From Chromera velia (taxonomy: Eukaryota > Sar > Chromeraceae): 39,086 nt of DNA. Numbering within the stretch: position 1 is the first letter of the stretch; each line of letters opens with the position of its first letter. Of the stretch, positions 1 through 8,507 are shown one piece after another. The notes beneath the pieces were generated by a model. The model saw nothing but the letters and a program-made list of their open reading frames with translations, did not search any database and was not told the DNA's origin. Position numbers and translations under genes: made by a program. Where the stretch lies: positions 12,501 through 51,586 of the forward strand of contig JAHBMJ010002193.1 of assembly GCA_018398765.1 (NCBI GenBank), read 5' to 3'.

Positions 1-330
1 GAACAAGAAAAGGATGAAGTTGCATGGGAGGGTCTGAGGTGCATCATGCTCTGACCTGATGGAACGGCTTGCAAGCAGTGAGACAAACAAGCTCAGCCTG
101 ATAAACTTACCGGAGAGCACGCGAGGGAGCACCAAACCCTGCATCCACGCAGCCAGAGTGAAAAGAAGGATGGGTGAATAGAGGAACCCACGTGGATCAT
201 TCCCTGACATGAGTTGACCGACTGAAGCCGCGTTGTACCCAGAGATGCCCAACCCCCAACTGACCAAAGAGACGAGACGAACGCAACTCCTTCCGCACAC
301 TAGAGGCAAGCAAGAGCTCCAAACTCCTGC
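1..330 (-). pseudogene. Partial first copy of a duplicated multi-exon gene fragment
   Basis: This stretch is a diverged copy of the fragment at 1031-1470. The best-matching part is 1-125, which aligns with about 1105-1220, including the sequence after a minus-strand splice donor (exon end near 111, followed on the minus strand by GTAAGTTT). The exon side reads as a short hydrophobic stretch in one frame, but the frame that matches the second copy runs into stops, so this copy looks diverged or dead. A further exon-like block near 309-330 (minus) resembles the segment with Leu-Leu-Leu at 1460-1469. The acceptor for the intron that begins at 110 lies outside the window. Function is unknown. Confidence 0.35.
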
Positions 331-1030
331 ATCCATACCGTATGAAGAGGAAGGAAAAAGGGTAAACAGATGCATCAACCCAGGTCTTTCTGATGTAATA
401 ATTAAAACCCCTTGCCCATACAAAGTGTTGTTTAAAAGGAGACGGCAAAGCTCAGCCCACCTCAAAAGTGCAGCCACACTACAGCACCAGCGCACGATCC
501 CCAGCGACAGGCCCACAATAAGTGCACTCTACAGAAAATTTGCATAGCAACGTGGAGCTATAACTGAAAGGAATGAAGCGGGATCTTTTAATTTCTTCCT
601 TGCTTTCTGACAGATGCCTCGGCCTGCAAAAGCATATAATCGGATTTCTACCATACAGGCGAATATTCGGATTGGGATGCGTGCGTCAGTCAAGCGTGGT
701 AGCCCACGCGGGCCGGTTGGGGCAGGCCACGGCACAGACGCACGTACGTACGGCGCGGCACTGCATGCCACGCGCGGCATGCACGCAGACCCGCCGGCCC
801 AGCCTGCCACTGTGCTACAACACTTCCAACCTTCACTCTCATACACTCCGGGCTCTAATTTAAAACCTTGAAAAACAACAAAAGAATCGCTAAAGATACA
901 CTTAAACGATTTTGAATATGTTTAAACTAGTTTAAACTGTTTGTATATTTAAAAAAAATTTGGAGTTAGAATTCGTGTTGGAGTCGGTCTAGTCCCGTTT
1001 TCACATAGACTCACGGAACTGCAGACTCAC

Positions 1031-1470
1031 CGGAAGAATGGCGAAAGCAACCCCAGCTCCTCAGCAAAGGCAAAAAGTAGTCCCAGATCCTGCGTGCAAC
1101 CACCGAACAAGAAAAGGATAAAGTTCCATAGGACGGTCTGAGGTGTATCATGCTCTGACCTGATGGAACGGGGTGTAAGCATTGAGACAAACAAGCTGAT
1201 GAACTTACCGGAGAGCATGCGAAGGCCCCTTTGGATCCCTGAAACAGCCCAGTGAGAATCCCAAATCCTGTTTGCAGGTACATAGCAAGAAGATACGGAA
1301 GTCTAAGAGCTTGGACAAAGGTGGGCCAGTGCCTGATATAATGCAACGAGTTGTCAAGGCTAGCTAGTACACGTCGATCTGAGAGGAGACGGCGGGAGAC
1401 GGAACCTCAAACTCACCAGAAGGAAAATGAAAACAGTGTCAGTTCTTCCGGCAAAGAAAGTAAGAGCTCG
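1031..1470 (-). CDS. Three-exon fragment of an unidentified hydrophobic protein
   Basis: Three minus-strand blocks join with agreeing phases. They are an exon ending at 1417 (donor GTGAGT), an exon 1332-1209 (acceptor ...TATATCAG, donor GTAAGT) and an exon 1089-1031 (acceptor ...GCACGCAG, donor GTGAGT). Exon 2 is entered with one base completing a codon and left in phase 0; exon 3 is entered in phase 0. The joined reading has about 75 residues without a stop and is rich in Leu, Phe and Ala, with stretches such as YLLAMYLQTGFGILTGLF that look membrane-embedded, and LLFAFAEELGLL. The introns are 84 and 119 nt. I cannot find a start codon or the rest of the gene. A membrane transporter is possible, but that is a guess from hydrophobicity only. 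Confidence 0.35.
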
Positions 1471-2330
1471 GGCACATGCATAGAGGCATGCAAAAGAAAA
1501 AAGACGTTGATCAAAGATGGAGAGCAAGATGGGCCTCTCCAAATTTATCCACCACGCTTACTAGCAGAACGAGACGGCCATGCCCGAAGAAGAGAGACGG
1601 CTAAGGTTCGTTCCAACGTCTGCTCTCCCAATGATATGTGAAGAATCCAGCTATTTTGCTTGAAATACTGTGCAACCTGATCTGGAAACATCAGCAGTGA
1701 ACACTTTCGAAACAGATCCACAGTCTTACAATGTACAGAGATAAATATGCAGTGTGTGTCGATCTAGTCGATTACGTCGATCATCTTTGAGCTCAATGTG
1801 CGTAGAGGTGCAACCGCGTCCTTCAGCTGCATCTGCGTGCATCAAAATTGGCTTTTTTGATTTAATCGATATCGATCCGCACAATTTTAAATTCCGGTGC
1901 TCCCCGCCGCCACCTTAATTGCATGCATGACAGGCGCGTGCGTTAACGCACGAAACACGCACGCCGCGCGGTCAAATACAATATATTTTTTTCTCTCACT
2001 AAACCCAATTAATTTAAAAACAGGAAATCGTACTGTTTGATCGCTTAAAACTCTTTGTTTTAAGCTTTTAAATATTGTTTACTGTCTAAAAAAGCTTGAG
2101 AGGTATGGTTGTTTTGGAGACCGTTTTACTGTTGGAGACCGTTCGGGATAGATTTGTCTTCTGACCTCATAAGACATCCGCCATCTAGATCTCCAGCCAC
2201 TTTCCCCCTGGGATGCTTATCTTCTGGCAGGGCTTGTCGACAAACGTAAGTACACAGGGTTCTTCCACCCCCCACCCACAAAAGCAGACAGAAAGGAAGA
2301 AGCCGCAAAGAGAAGACACAGAGTAATACC
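1471..2330. other. Spacer without recognisable genes
   Basis: No convincing exon or ORF is seen. The stretch is mixed: moderate GC to about 1850, then AT-rich from about 1970 to 2100. A 12-bp direct repeat (TTGGAGACCGTT) occurs twice near 2112-2144, just before the retroelement. It could be a remnant of a target-site duplication or simply a local repeat. Confidence 0.5.
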
Positions 2331-2373
2331 ATGTTTTTCAGCACAAAGAGTAGACAGACAGCTGGGCCAAGTA

Positions 2374-3918
2374 GTGACTGGTCATGCCCGAACCCCCTCC
2401 TCTGTACTCCCAGCCTCCTCCCTGCCTCACGCACGTCCCAACATCCGTCCGCAGCAAGCAGCCTTCTTTGTCAGTGGACTGCTTCAACTCAACTTCAAGA
2501 AGAGCTACCGCTGGAGCCAGCGCCCGGCCAGAGCCAAAGCAATCCGCCCCTTCTCTCTCCTTTTATTCCTTGCTGTTCTTGTGATGTTACTCCACCCTAT
2601 GCAGCTTGTCCCCCCCCAGCCAGGCCAACAGGCACATGCAGGAGCATGGTTCCCCTTAGGAGGACAGGGGGGCAACAACCTTGCGGCCCACATCACCAAT
2701 AGAAACATACTCGACCCCCTCCCCGACCCGCCCCCCAGACCAACAGGACAGGACAGCCAGCGCGGAGAACAGGAGGACGTTGTAATGGGCGGAAGCGCTG
2801 AAGGAGACCGACAAACGACGGAAACAGATGGAGGGGTAGCAGCAACAAACAGACAGCCGCCCCCAAGACCACACCCCACACAATTCCTAGGTTTTGACAC
2901 AAACGGAAGGTGTCCCATGTCAGAAGTAGAGTCTGTTGACGGAGAAGAGTTAGAGAGAGAAGCACCACCGACAGCCAGGAGCAAAGCACCACCCTCTAAC
3001 AGGGTGACAGGAGGACTTGCCCCAGAAAACCCAGACTCCAGCATGCGGGGGCCACAGGGAAAAAGAAAGAGACCAACCGGACGGTATGCCGAGGACCGCT
3101 AGGAGAATCCAATCCTCTCAGCAACCGCGCTATCCAATGAAGGGAAGGCGAGGGGGAGGCCCAAGGCCTAACCAGACGGAAGGAGTGCAGCGGGGGGAGG
3201 GCGGGGGGGGGGCTCCAGCTCAAGCAGCAGCAGCAGTAGTAGTAGCAGCAGCAGCAACCCTGCCGTAGCTGTAGCCGCAACAGCAGCAAACTATGGTCAA
3301 GTGCCTCTGCTTGGAAGGCCCCAAAGGAGGCCGCTCTCATAGATCTTCTAAATGCTCCATAGAGGGAATTGGGGAAGGCAAGAGAGGGGAGACAGGATGC
3401 AGACCGACCATGATACCGAGGAGGAGACGGAAGACGAACTTCAAGGGGAAGGGGGGGCCGACATAGAAGCAGAAGAGGAAGAAGAAAGAGAGAGAAGAGA
3501 GGAAGGGGAAGGAGAGCCGTCAGATGGCGGGTCAGACATCGACGACCTCACAGATTTGTTAGAGCGACGGGAATGGGGGGAGGAGCCGCCAGAGGGGCAG
3601 CAAGGTGTCAGACACAGGGCAGGCAGAGGTGCAGGCTCACAGCCCGCAGTGAGGGTTGCTCTGTCGGTAGAGGGAGCCAGAGAGGGAAGGGAAGAAGAGG
3701 GGGGAGGAGGAGAAAGAGAGGGAAACAGGGCAAACGGGAAGGAAGAAGAGCCAGACGTAACCATCGAAGAGAGGGAGGAAAAATGGAAATTTTGGGACTC
3801 CGTAGACCTAGAAGTAGAAGCCCCCGACGATCTTGATATCCCAGCCGACAAATACATTAGTGCGACCCTCCACTCTGCACTGCTCGCCATCCTAGAAGAG
3901 TGCACCCAGAGAATCTAG
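2374..3918 (+). pseudogene. N-terminal low-complexity region of the first LINE
   Basis: The frame is open from 2374 to 3102 and again from 3352 to 3918, in register with the reverse transcriptase downstream. Stops fall between and after these parts. The first part is Pro-, Gln- and Arg-rich with a basic end (GKRKRPTGR). The intervening in-frame stretch carries an AT-hook-like RGRPK and a run of serines encoded by AGC/AGT repeats near 3220-3260. The second part is strongly acidic (EEE/REE runs) and ends in a more ordered segment around DDLDIPADKYISATLH. R2-type elements usually carry zinc fingers or a Myb domain here to bind target DNA, and I see neither. The hydrophobic stretch near 2560-2600 is odd for a nucleic-acid-binding protein and may be an artefact of decay. 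Confidence 0.5.
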
Positions 3919-5165
3919 AGTGATGACCTTGCAGTTGCGGAGCGGGGATGGAAAGTGCTCTTCTATTTCCCATCCCTCTTCCTTAGGGTCGACAGGAGAG
4001 GGGGGAACGCATCCCTCGCAGTAAGGAGATGCCGAATCTCAGCCTTCTGGAGGGGGGATTTTGAAGTTCTGGTCTTATCACTGAGATCGGATATTGTTCG
4101 AATGAGAGAGAAGCAACTGGAGAAGAGGAAGGGAAGGAAGCCATCAAAGCAAGCCACAAAAGATAGCATGCGCCGCCATGTCGAGTCCCTCATCAAAGAT
4201 GAGGCGCTTTCGAAAGCTGTCTCCCGCCTAGGCTCCCTGGGCATCGCAACGCCAACCATGAAAACATACCGCAAGCTGAAAGAACTTCACCCTCCTCGCA
4301 GGACTTGATATGAGACCAAGCCCCTTCCCGCAGACCCCCTCCGGCTAGAGCTCACACTAGACTCCCTCCTCCAAGCAGCTCGCTTAGCCGCCCGTGGCTC
4401 TGCACAGGGCATCTCAAGGTGGCGCTACGAACACATCCGCTTCTTTTTCCCTGATGACGGGTCAGGGGGGGGGGCGGGATCGTGTGCCCTTCTCACGGTG
4501 GCGCAGTGCCTTGCAGTGGGCAATGCCCCTCCATCCCTCCTCCACTTGCTAGCAAGCGGGAGATTTTTTGCCCTTAACAAGGATACGAAAGGAGATAAAG
4601 TGAGACCAATCACCATCAGAGACGTGCTCTGAAGATGGGTGACCAAGGCCATCTTGATTGAGTACGGGGAGAAGTTCGAGGAGCACCTTGGCGCTCTTCA
4701 GTATGCGGTCAGAACTAGCGCAGGGGCAGATAAAATTTTTTGAGCTGTCCAAACCTGCTTGCAGCTCTGTCCTAACTCAATCCTCCTTCACATAGACGCA
4801 AACAATGCATTCAACACATGTAATAGACAGAAAGCGATGGATCAATTGCGGGAGCATTTCCTTGAGCTCTATCGTTTCTTTTCCCTTTGATATGGCACCT
4901 CTGTCCCCATCTTCTTTCGCGATCAGAAAGGCACATTGCGCACGTTCTTGACTCAAGAGGGGGTACAGCAAAAAGATGTGGCAGGACCGCTTTTTTTTTG
5001 TTTTGGCTTAAAACCGGCACTAGAAAAGTTGTAAAAGAGGCTACACGAGAAGCACGGGAGCCTCAGGACGGGATGTTTTATAGGTGCATATATGGATGAC
5101 CTCTCCCTTATTTTTCCTTCCAGCTCTGCTGATTGTCTGACCTCTGCCTGGTCAGATTGTGTCAA
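3919..5165 (+). pseudogene. Reverse transcriptase domain of the first LINE
   Basis: The frame runs on from the acidic region. It first shows the conserved pre-RT segment (basic KRKGRKPSKQ, then a segment ending KELHPPRR). The RT motifs follow: RPITIRDVL, a region with Gln-Tyr-Ala-Val (LGALQYAV), the catalytic-Asp block IDANNAFN at about 4794-4817, the GVQQKDVAGPLFF block (family: GxxQGDPLGP) and the YMDD box at 5089-5100. In-frame stops fall at 3916, 4306, 4630, 4741, 4888 and 5032. Four are TGA, one TAG and one TAA, all reachable from CGA, CAG or CAA by C-to-T change. The frame then shifts near 5165. DNA synthesis primed at the nicked target is the known role of the family; this copy cannot be active. 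Confidence 0.8.
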
Positions 5166-5725
5166 AATTTTGGGGGACGCTCAATCTGGGCAAAGATAAG
5201 AGCGCAGCCTTCTCTCCCAGTTGGAGGGGGAAAACGGAGAGGGAGATTCCACAACAACGCCCCCCGGGACTTGAAGTCTCAACAGAGGGCTACAAACTGA
5301 TGGGGGCAGCAGAGGAGGGGGATACGTTTGTTAACACACTGTTTGAAAAGAAGTTGGGGGAGGCTACCAAGCTTGGAAAGCTGGTGGAAGGGTACGGGGA
5401 CCCCCAGGGCTGCAGTCTACTCTTCAGGTACTGCATCTTCCCTAAACTCGTCTACTTGGCCCGAGTGATGGCAGACAGACTACACACTGACGTCTGGGAG
5501 CAGGCGGATAAGGAGTTGGGGAACTCTTTTGCCCGCAGTATGCGTCTGACCCCAGAAGAATGGGTCCAAAAGAAGGAGCAGATCTATCTTCCGTTATACC
5601 AGGGGGGGTTAGGAATCCCTTTCTTCCGTTATATCGCGCCGGCAACGCTAGTAGGCTGCGGTGTGCAAACCCTCGCCGCAGTTAGAGGCAGGCTTACCGA
5701 TCAAGGTTTTGCAACGCCAACATAA
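5159..5725 (+). pseudogene. RT thumb and connector region of the first LINE
   Basis: This is a 188-codon open stretch in the next frame after the YMDD region. It opens with a segment rich in Lys, Gly and Ser (NLGKDKSAAFSPSW), matching the post-YxDD loop of LINE reverse transcriptases, where the residues after the palm lead into the thumb. The later part (LFRYCIFPKLVYLARVM and LPLYQGGLGIP) matches the conserved connector pattern, in which a strand-transfer helix is followed by a Gly-Gly-Leu-Gly turn. It ends at a TAA (5723-5725). The same frame continues past the stop for about 40 codons before a second frameshift near 5850. I assign it by continuity with the flanking domains. Confidence 0.65.
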
Positions 5726-5837
5726 TCGGATTTTGCCGGCCTGCATTGGGTAAAAAGAGTGGCACAGGCATATACGGACTGCAGAGGGGTGGTGCAGAGG
5801 GAACTCGGACAGAACCACATTCCCCGGGTGTTGCAAA

Positions 5838-6779
5838 GTGAGTGGGGGGAGAGAATTGATGATTGAAACCCTCCACCTTGTTCGTAGAGAACAACTTCTG
5901 AATGCGCTGTCCTCTCCAGGGAAAGTACGTTTGAAGTCTTGTTCAGGCACAGGGGCTTCAGCTTGGCTCACTGCGATGCCGTCCTCTGGATGGACAAAAA
6001 TTTCCTCCATGCTTTTCACCACCGCCGTTCGTCTCCATCTAGGTCTTCCCATTCTAGAAATCAAACGGAACCCGATCTGTGCTTGTAGGGCTACGCTGGA
6101 CCATGAGGACCAGCATGCACAGACTTATGGCATGGGGGGGGGGGTGTGGTGGAGACATGAACAGATGAAAGATGCATTCTGCTCTCTTTTGCAGGGGCTC
6201 CGTCATTGCTATGTAACAAAAGAGCCAACCTTCGGACAGCTAGGCTTATCTACTCTTACCCGTCTCGTCAATGAGAGACAGAAACGTCCCGATTTTCTTG
6301 CAGGTCTCCCATCAGGAGACACCGTACTAGGAGACGTCGCAGTGACCCATCCATTCTCAATTAATGCTAACCGCCTGCGAAGATTCGCAAAAACAGCAGG
6401 GTCGGCAGTAAAGGCGATGGAGAAGATCAAAAACGACAGGTACGGTGAGATGTGTTATGAAATCGGATTTCGGTTTGTTCCTCTTGTGTTTGAGACATAT
6501 GGGAGACCAGGAGAGGGGACAATTCGTTTTTTGAAAGAGATAGCGAAGTTGGGGGCCGGAAGAGTGAGAGGAGGAGAGGGAGACGAGGCAATGCAGACAA
6601 AGCTGATAGACCGGTATTATAAAGTTCTTTCCTGCACGTTACAGCGTTTCGTTGCCGCAAATCTTCTCTGTTCAATTCACAGCAGGAGGGGAACCAGAGG
6701 GCCCTTCCAGCCTGAGTGCCTTCTCGGTAGGGAGGTCGCAGCGTTCTCCAGGTCTTTCGACTTGGAGGGCGCAAACTAA
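5838..6779 (+). pseudogene. Zinc knuckle and restriction-like endonuclease of the first LINE
   Basis: The 313-codon frame begins around residue 70 with GLPILEIKRNPICACRATL. This is the C-x-C start of the zinc knuckle typical of these LINEs, and it is followed by His93. The last expected cysteine, four residues after that histidine, is a tyrosine here. Next comes WWRHEQMKDAF (the conserved RH segment), then RPD at residues 150-152, an aspartate at 166 (DVAVTHP), a Lys/Tyr segment (KIKNDRY, 196-202) and PLVFETYGRPGEGT (215-228). The RPD-x13-D pattern plus K...Y is the signature of the restriction-enzyme-like endonuclease that nicks the target in R2/CRE/NeSL-type elements. The stop is TAA at 6777-6779. 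The domain itself is intact in frame, apart from the lost cysteine. Confidence 0.75.
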
Positions 6780-7414
6780 GCGATCCTTTTATAATTGATT
6801 CTTTGTACACAAACAAGAAGGGGAAAAAAAGGGGGGGCAAGCGTATGAAAGGAAAGGAAGAAAAGAAGGTTGAGAAAATGAGGGGCAAATTAATGGGGGG
6901 GGTCTCTTTGAAGTTGTTCTCTGCCGTCAAAGGGTAGCCTTTGCCAAGGGGACAAACTTTTAGAAAGTTTTTGCCCTGCCTCTCCCCTNNNNNNNNNNNN
7001 NNNNNNNNNNNNNNNGCCCCCCCCTCCGAGGAAAGGCCTTCGCACAAAAGCCCATGCATGCATCCTGTCATATCCTGTCGATCTGCCCTCGAGCGTTCTC
7101 GCCGTCTCCAGGCTACTGTCTATCAATCCGTCTATATCCGTCATTATCCGTCTATACAGATTCGATCACTCAATGCAGTCTTCCTGACAGTGTTTGACTT
7201 ACTCTCACACCATCTCCAAAAATCTCTCCAGAACAGCAAGGAGATTGCCTACTGCATGTATGCAGTGTCAGGAAAAAAGGTGCACAGCAAAGACCCCGGT
7301 TCTTGCTTCGGTCTTTTGACATCCGTTTGCGTGTCTGGACACAGAAGCCCACCGGCAGCCCCAATCCATTGAGGGAATCTGATATTCAGAAAAACCAAGT
7401 AAAGGGAAAAGAAG
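6780..7414. other. Spacer upstream of the membrane-protein gene
   Basis: Apart from the gap, this holds G-rich sequence after the LINE, then ordinary sequence with several CTATC/CCGTC repeats near 7120-7160 (tatcaatccgtctatatccg...). I see no coding exon. It presumably contains the promoter and 5' UTR of the gene at 7415. I do not recognise a TATA box. Confidence 0.4.
6989..7015. other. Assembly gap (27 N)
   Basis: A run of 27 unknown bases is flanked by C-rich sequence on both sides. The true length is unknown. It separates the LINE tail from the next gene's upstream region. Confidence 0.99.
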
Positions 7415-8170
7415 ATGAGTGGTGACTCGAAAGAGCAGAGAGTTGAGAGCCTGGAGGAAGGTGGAGGAGTGCAGGGAGGGGAAGAGGAAGGCGGAGCAGG
7501 GGGCGACAGGATGAAATTCAATTGGACTTTGTTTCTCCAGGAGTACGGACAACACTTGATCTTCCACTTCGCCGATCTCTTTGGGGACGCGATGCAGTGG
7601 GCGTCCCTCAAGACCGACCCTGCAGAGGCCGAAATCGCACAGACACAGGTGGCGGGTCTGTCCTTGACTGTTGTTGATGCCGCCCTAATTGCCTTCGTTA
7701 TCAATGTGGTCATATCCATTGGCTCTCTTGTCTTTGACGTCTTCGCTCACATGGAGACCAACTCCATCGAACATAAGTACACCAGAGAGGATCACCAGTA
7801 CAGAGAGGGAAAACTGAAAGCCCAGAGAAGAAACAGTCTCATCCGTCTGCCGCTCGCGGTAGTCGAGGATGTCCCCTCTCTTCTTGTCTCTTCCTTCGTC
7901 CTCTCCCTCAAGGGACATGACATTAATGGAATATTCTTTTACAATCTCGTGATTACCTCTTTCTCTCTCTCTGCTCATGCACTTTCCAGTATCACCAGTG
8001 CCTGGGGAGCACACGTAGACCTGCAGAACACCCGCGTGTCCCAAGAGTCTACAGACGAGTCTAGACACGACTATGCAATGTACTCCTTGCTAGAGGAAGA
8101 GAATGGAAGGGAGAGGGGAAGGAAACAACCAGATGAAGGAGTGCGGGTGAAGCAGAGACGGGGATGTTAG
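7415..8170 (+). CDS. Predicted multi-pass membrane protein, possibly first exon of an LRR gene
   Basis: An uninterrupted frame of 251 codons starts at ATG 7415 (context AAGATGA). The first 32 residues are Gly/Glu-rich and disordered. Three hydrophobic segments follow, at about residues 83-111 (VVDAALIAFVINVVISIG), 143-165 and 172-195. The second contains the charged motif EDVP (151-154) inside the membrane stretch. The C-terminus is polar, with acidic and then basic residues. I recognise no named family. A possible donor (CGG|GTGAAG, phase 0) lies about 22 bases before the stop, and the next exon downstream (8508) is entered in phase 0. The protein may therefore continue into the leucine-rich repeats instead of ending at 8168-8170. 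Confidence 0.6.
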   Translation: MSGDSKEQRVESLEEGGGVQGGEEEGGAGGDRMKFNWTLFLQEYGQHLIFHFADLFGDAMQWASLKTDPAEAEIAQTQVAGLSLTVVDAALIAFVINVVISIGSLVFDVFAHMETNSIEHKYTREDHQYREGKLKAQRRNSLIRLPLAVVEDVPSLLVSSFVLSLKGHDINGIFFYNLVITSFSLSAHALSSITSAWGAHVDLQNTRVSQESTDESRHDYAMYSLLEEENGRERGRKQPDEGVRVKQRRGC

Positions 8171-8507
8171 TGTTCATCACTTACTGTCCGCTTGAAAAAA
8201 GGTTTTGGCCTGCAGAGTTTTTAGTGGATGGTAGATTTTGGTATGTAGTTTACATGCAAGTCAAACCGGACAAACGCGGCAGAGTGAATGTCCTCATCTT
8301 GGTGTACAAACACACCCACACTTTTTGAATTTGGGTCTGCCGAGATAAGTCCATTCCTTTGGGGGAGGGGGAGTGATTGTCAACCTTGCAAGACACCCCA
8401 AGCATGCCGTGCGGGATGTGAGAGTGCGGTCTGCATGCATGTCTCTTCACGCGATATGTAATGGAGTGACCATGTATGCGTGTGCGTTCTTTGTTTCTTA
8501 ATTGCAG

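Larger units (their letters stand above)
2331..6779 (+). mobile_element. Decayed non-LTR retrotransposon (LINE) with restriction-like endonuclease
   Basis: The element carries, in order, a low-complexity Pro/acidic N-terminal region, a reverse transcriptase with a YMDD box at 5089-5100, and a C-terminal zinc-knuckle-like motif followed by an RPD...D endonuclease signature. This order is typical of the R2/CRE/NeSL-type LINE lineages, whose endonuclease follows the reverse transcriptase, and not of LINEs with an N-terminal apurinic endonuclease. No long terminal repeats, protease or integrase are visible. The protein-coding parts lie mainly in one frame from 2374 to about 5165, then in two other frames, with several in-frame stops and at least two frameshifts, so this copy is dead. 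The true 5' and 3' ends are not defined. The stated start is the first plausible coding region and the end is the last stop codon. The sequence after 6779 is G-rich and may be 3' UTR. Confidence 0.8.

Noticed and set aside
2505-3044. Long minus-strand open frame (179 codons)
   Set aside because: It lies opposite the LINE N-terminal frame. Its composition is what the complement of Pro/Gln/Arg-rich coding gives, and it has no splice or start support.
3220-3268. Coding serine repeat as a functional domain
   Set aside because: The AGC/AGT tract lies between in-frame stops of a dead LINE, so it is more likely microsatellite expansion.
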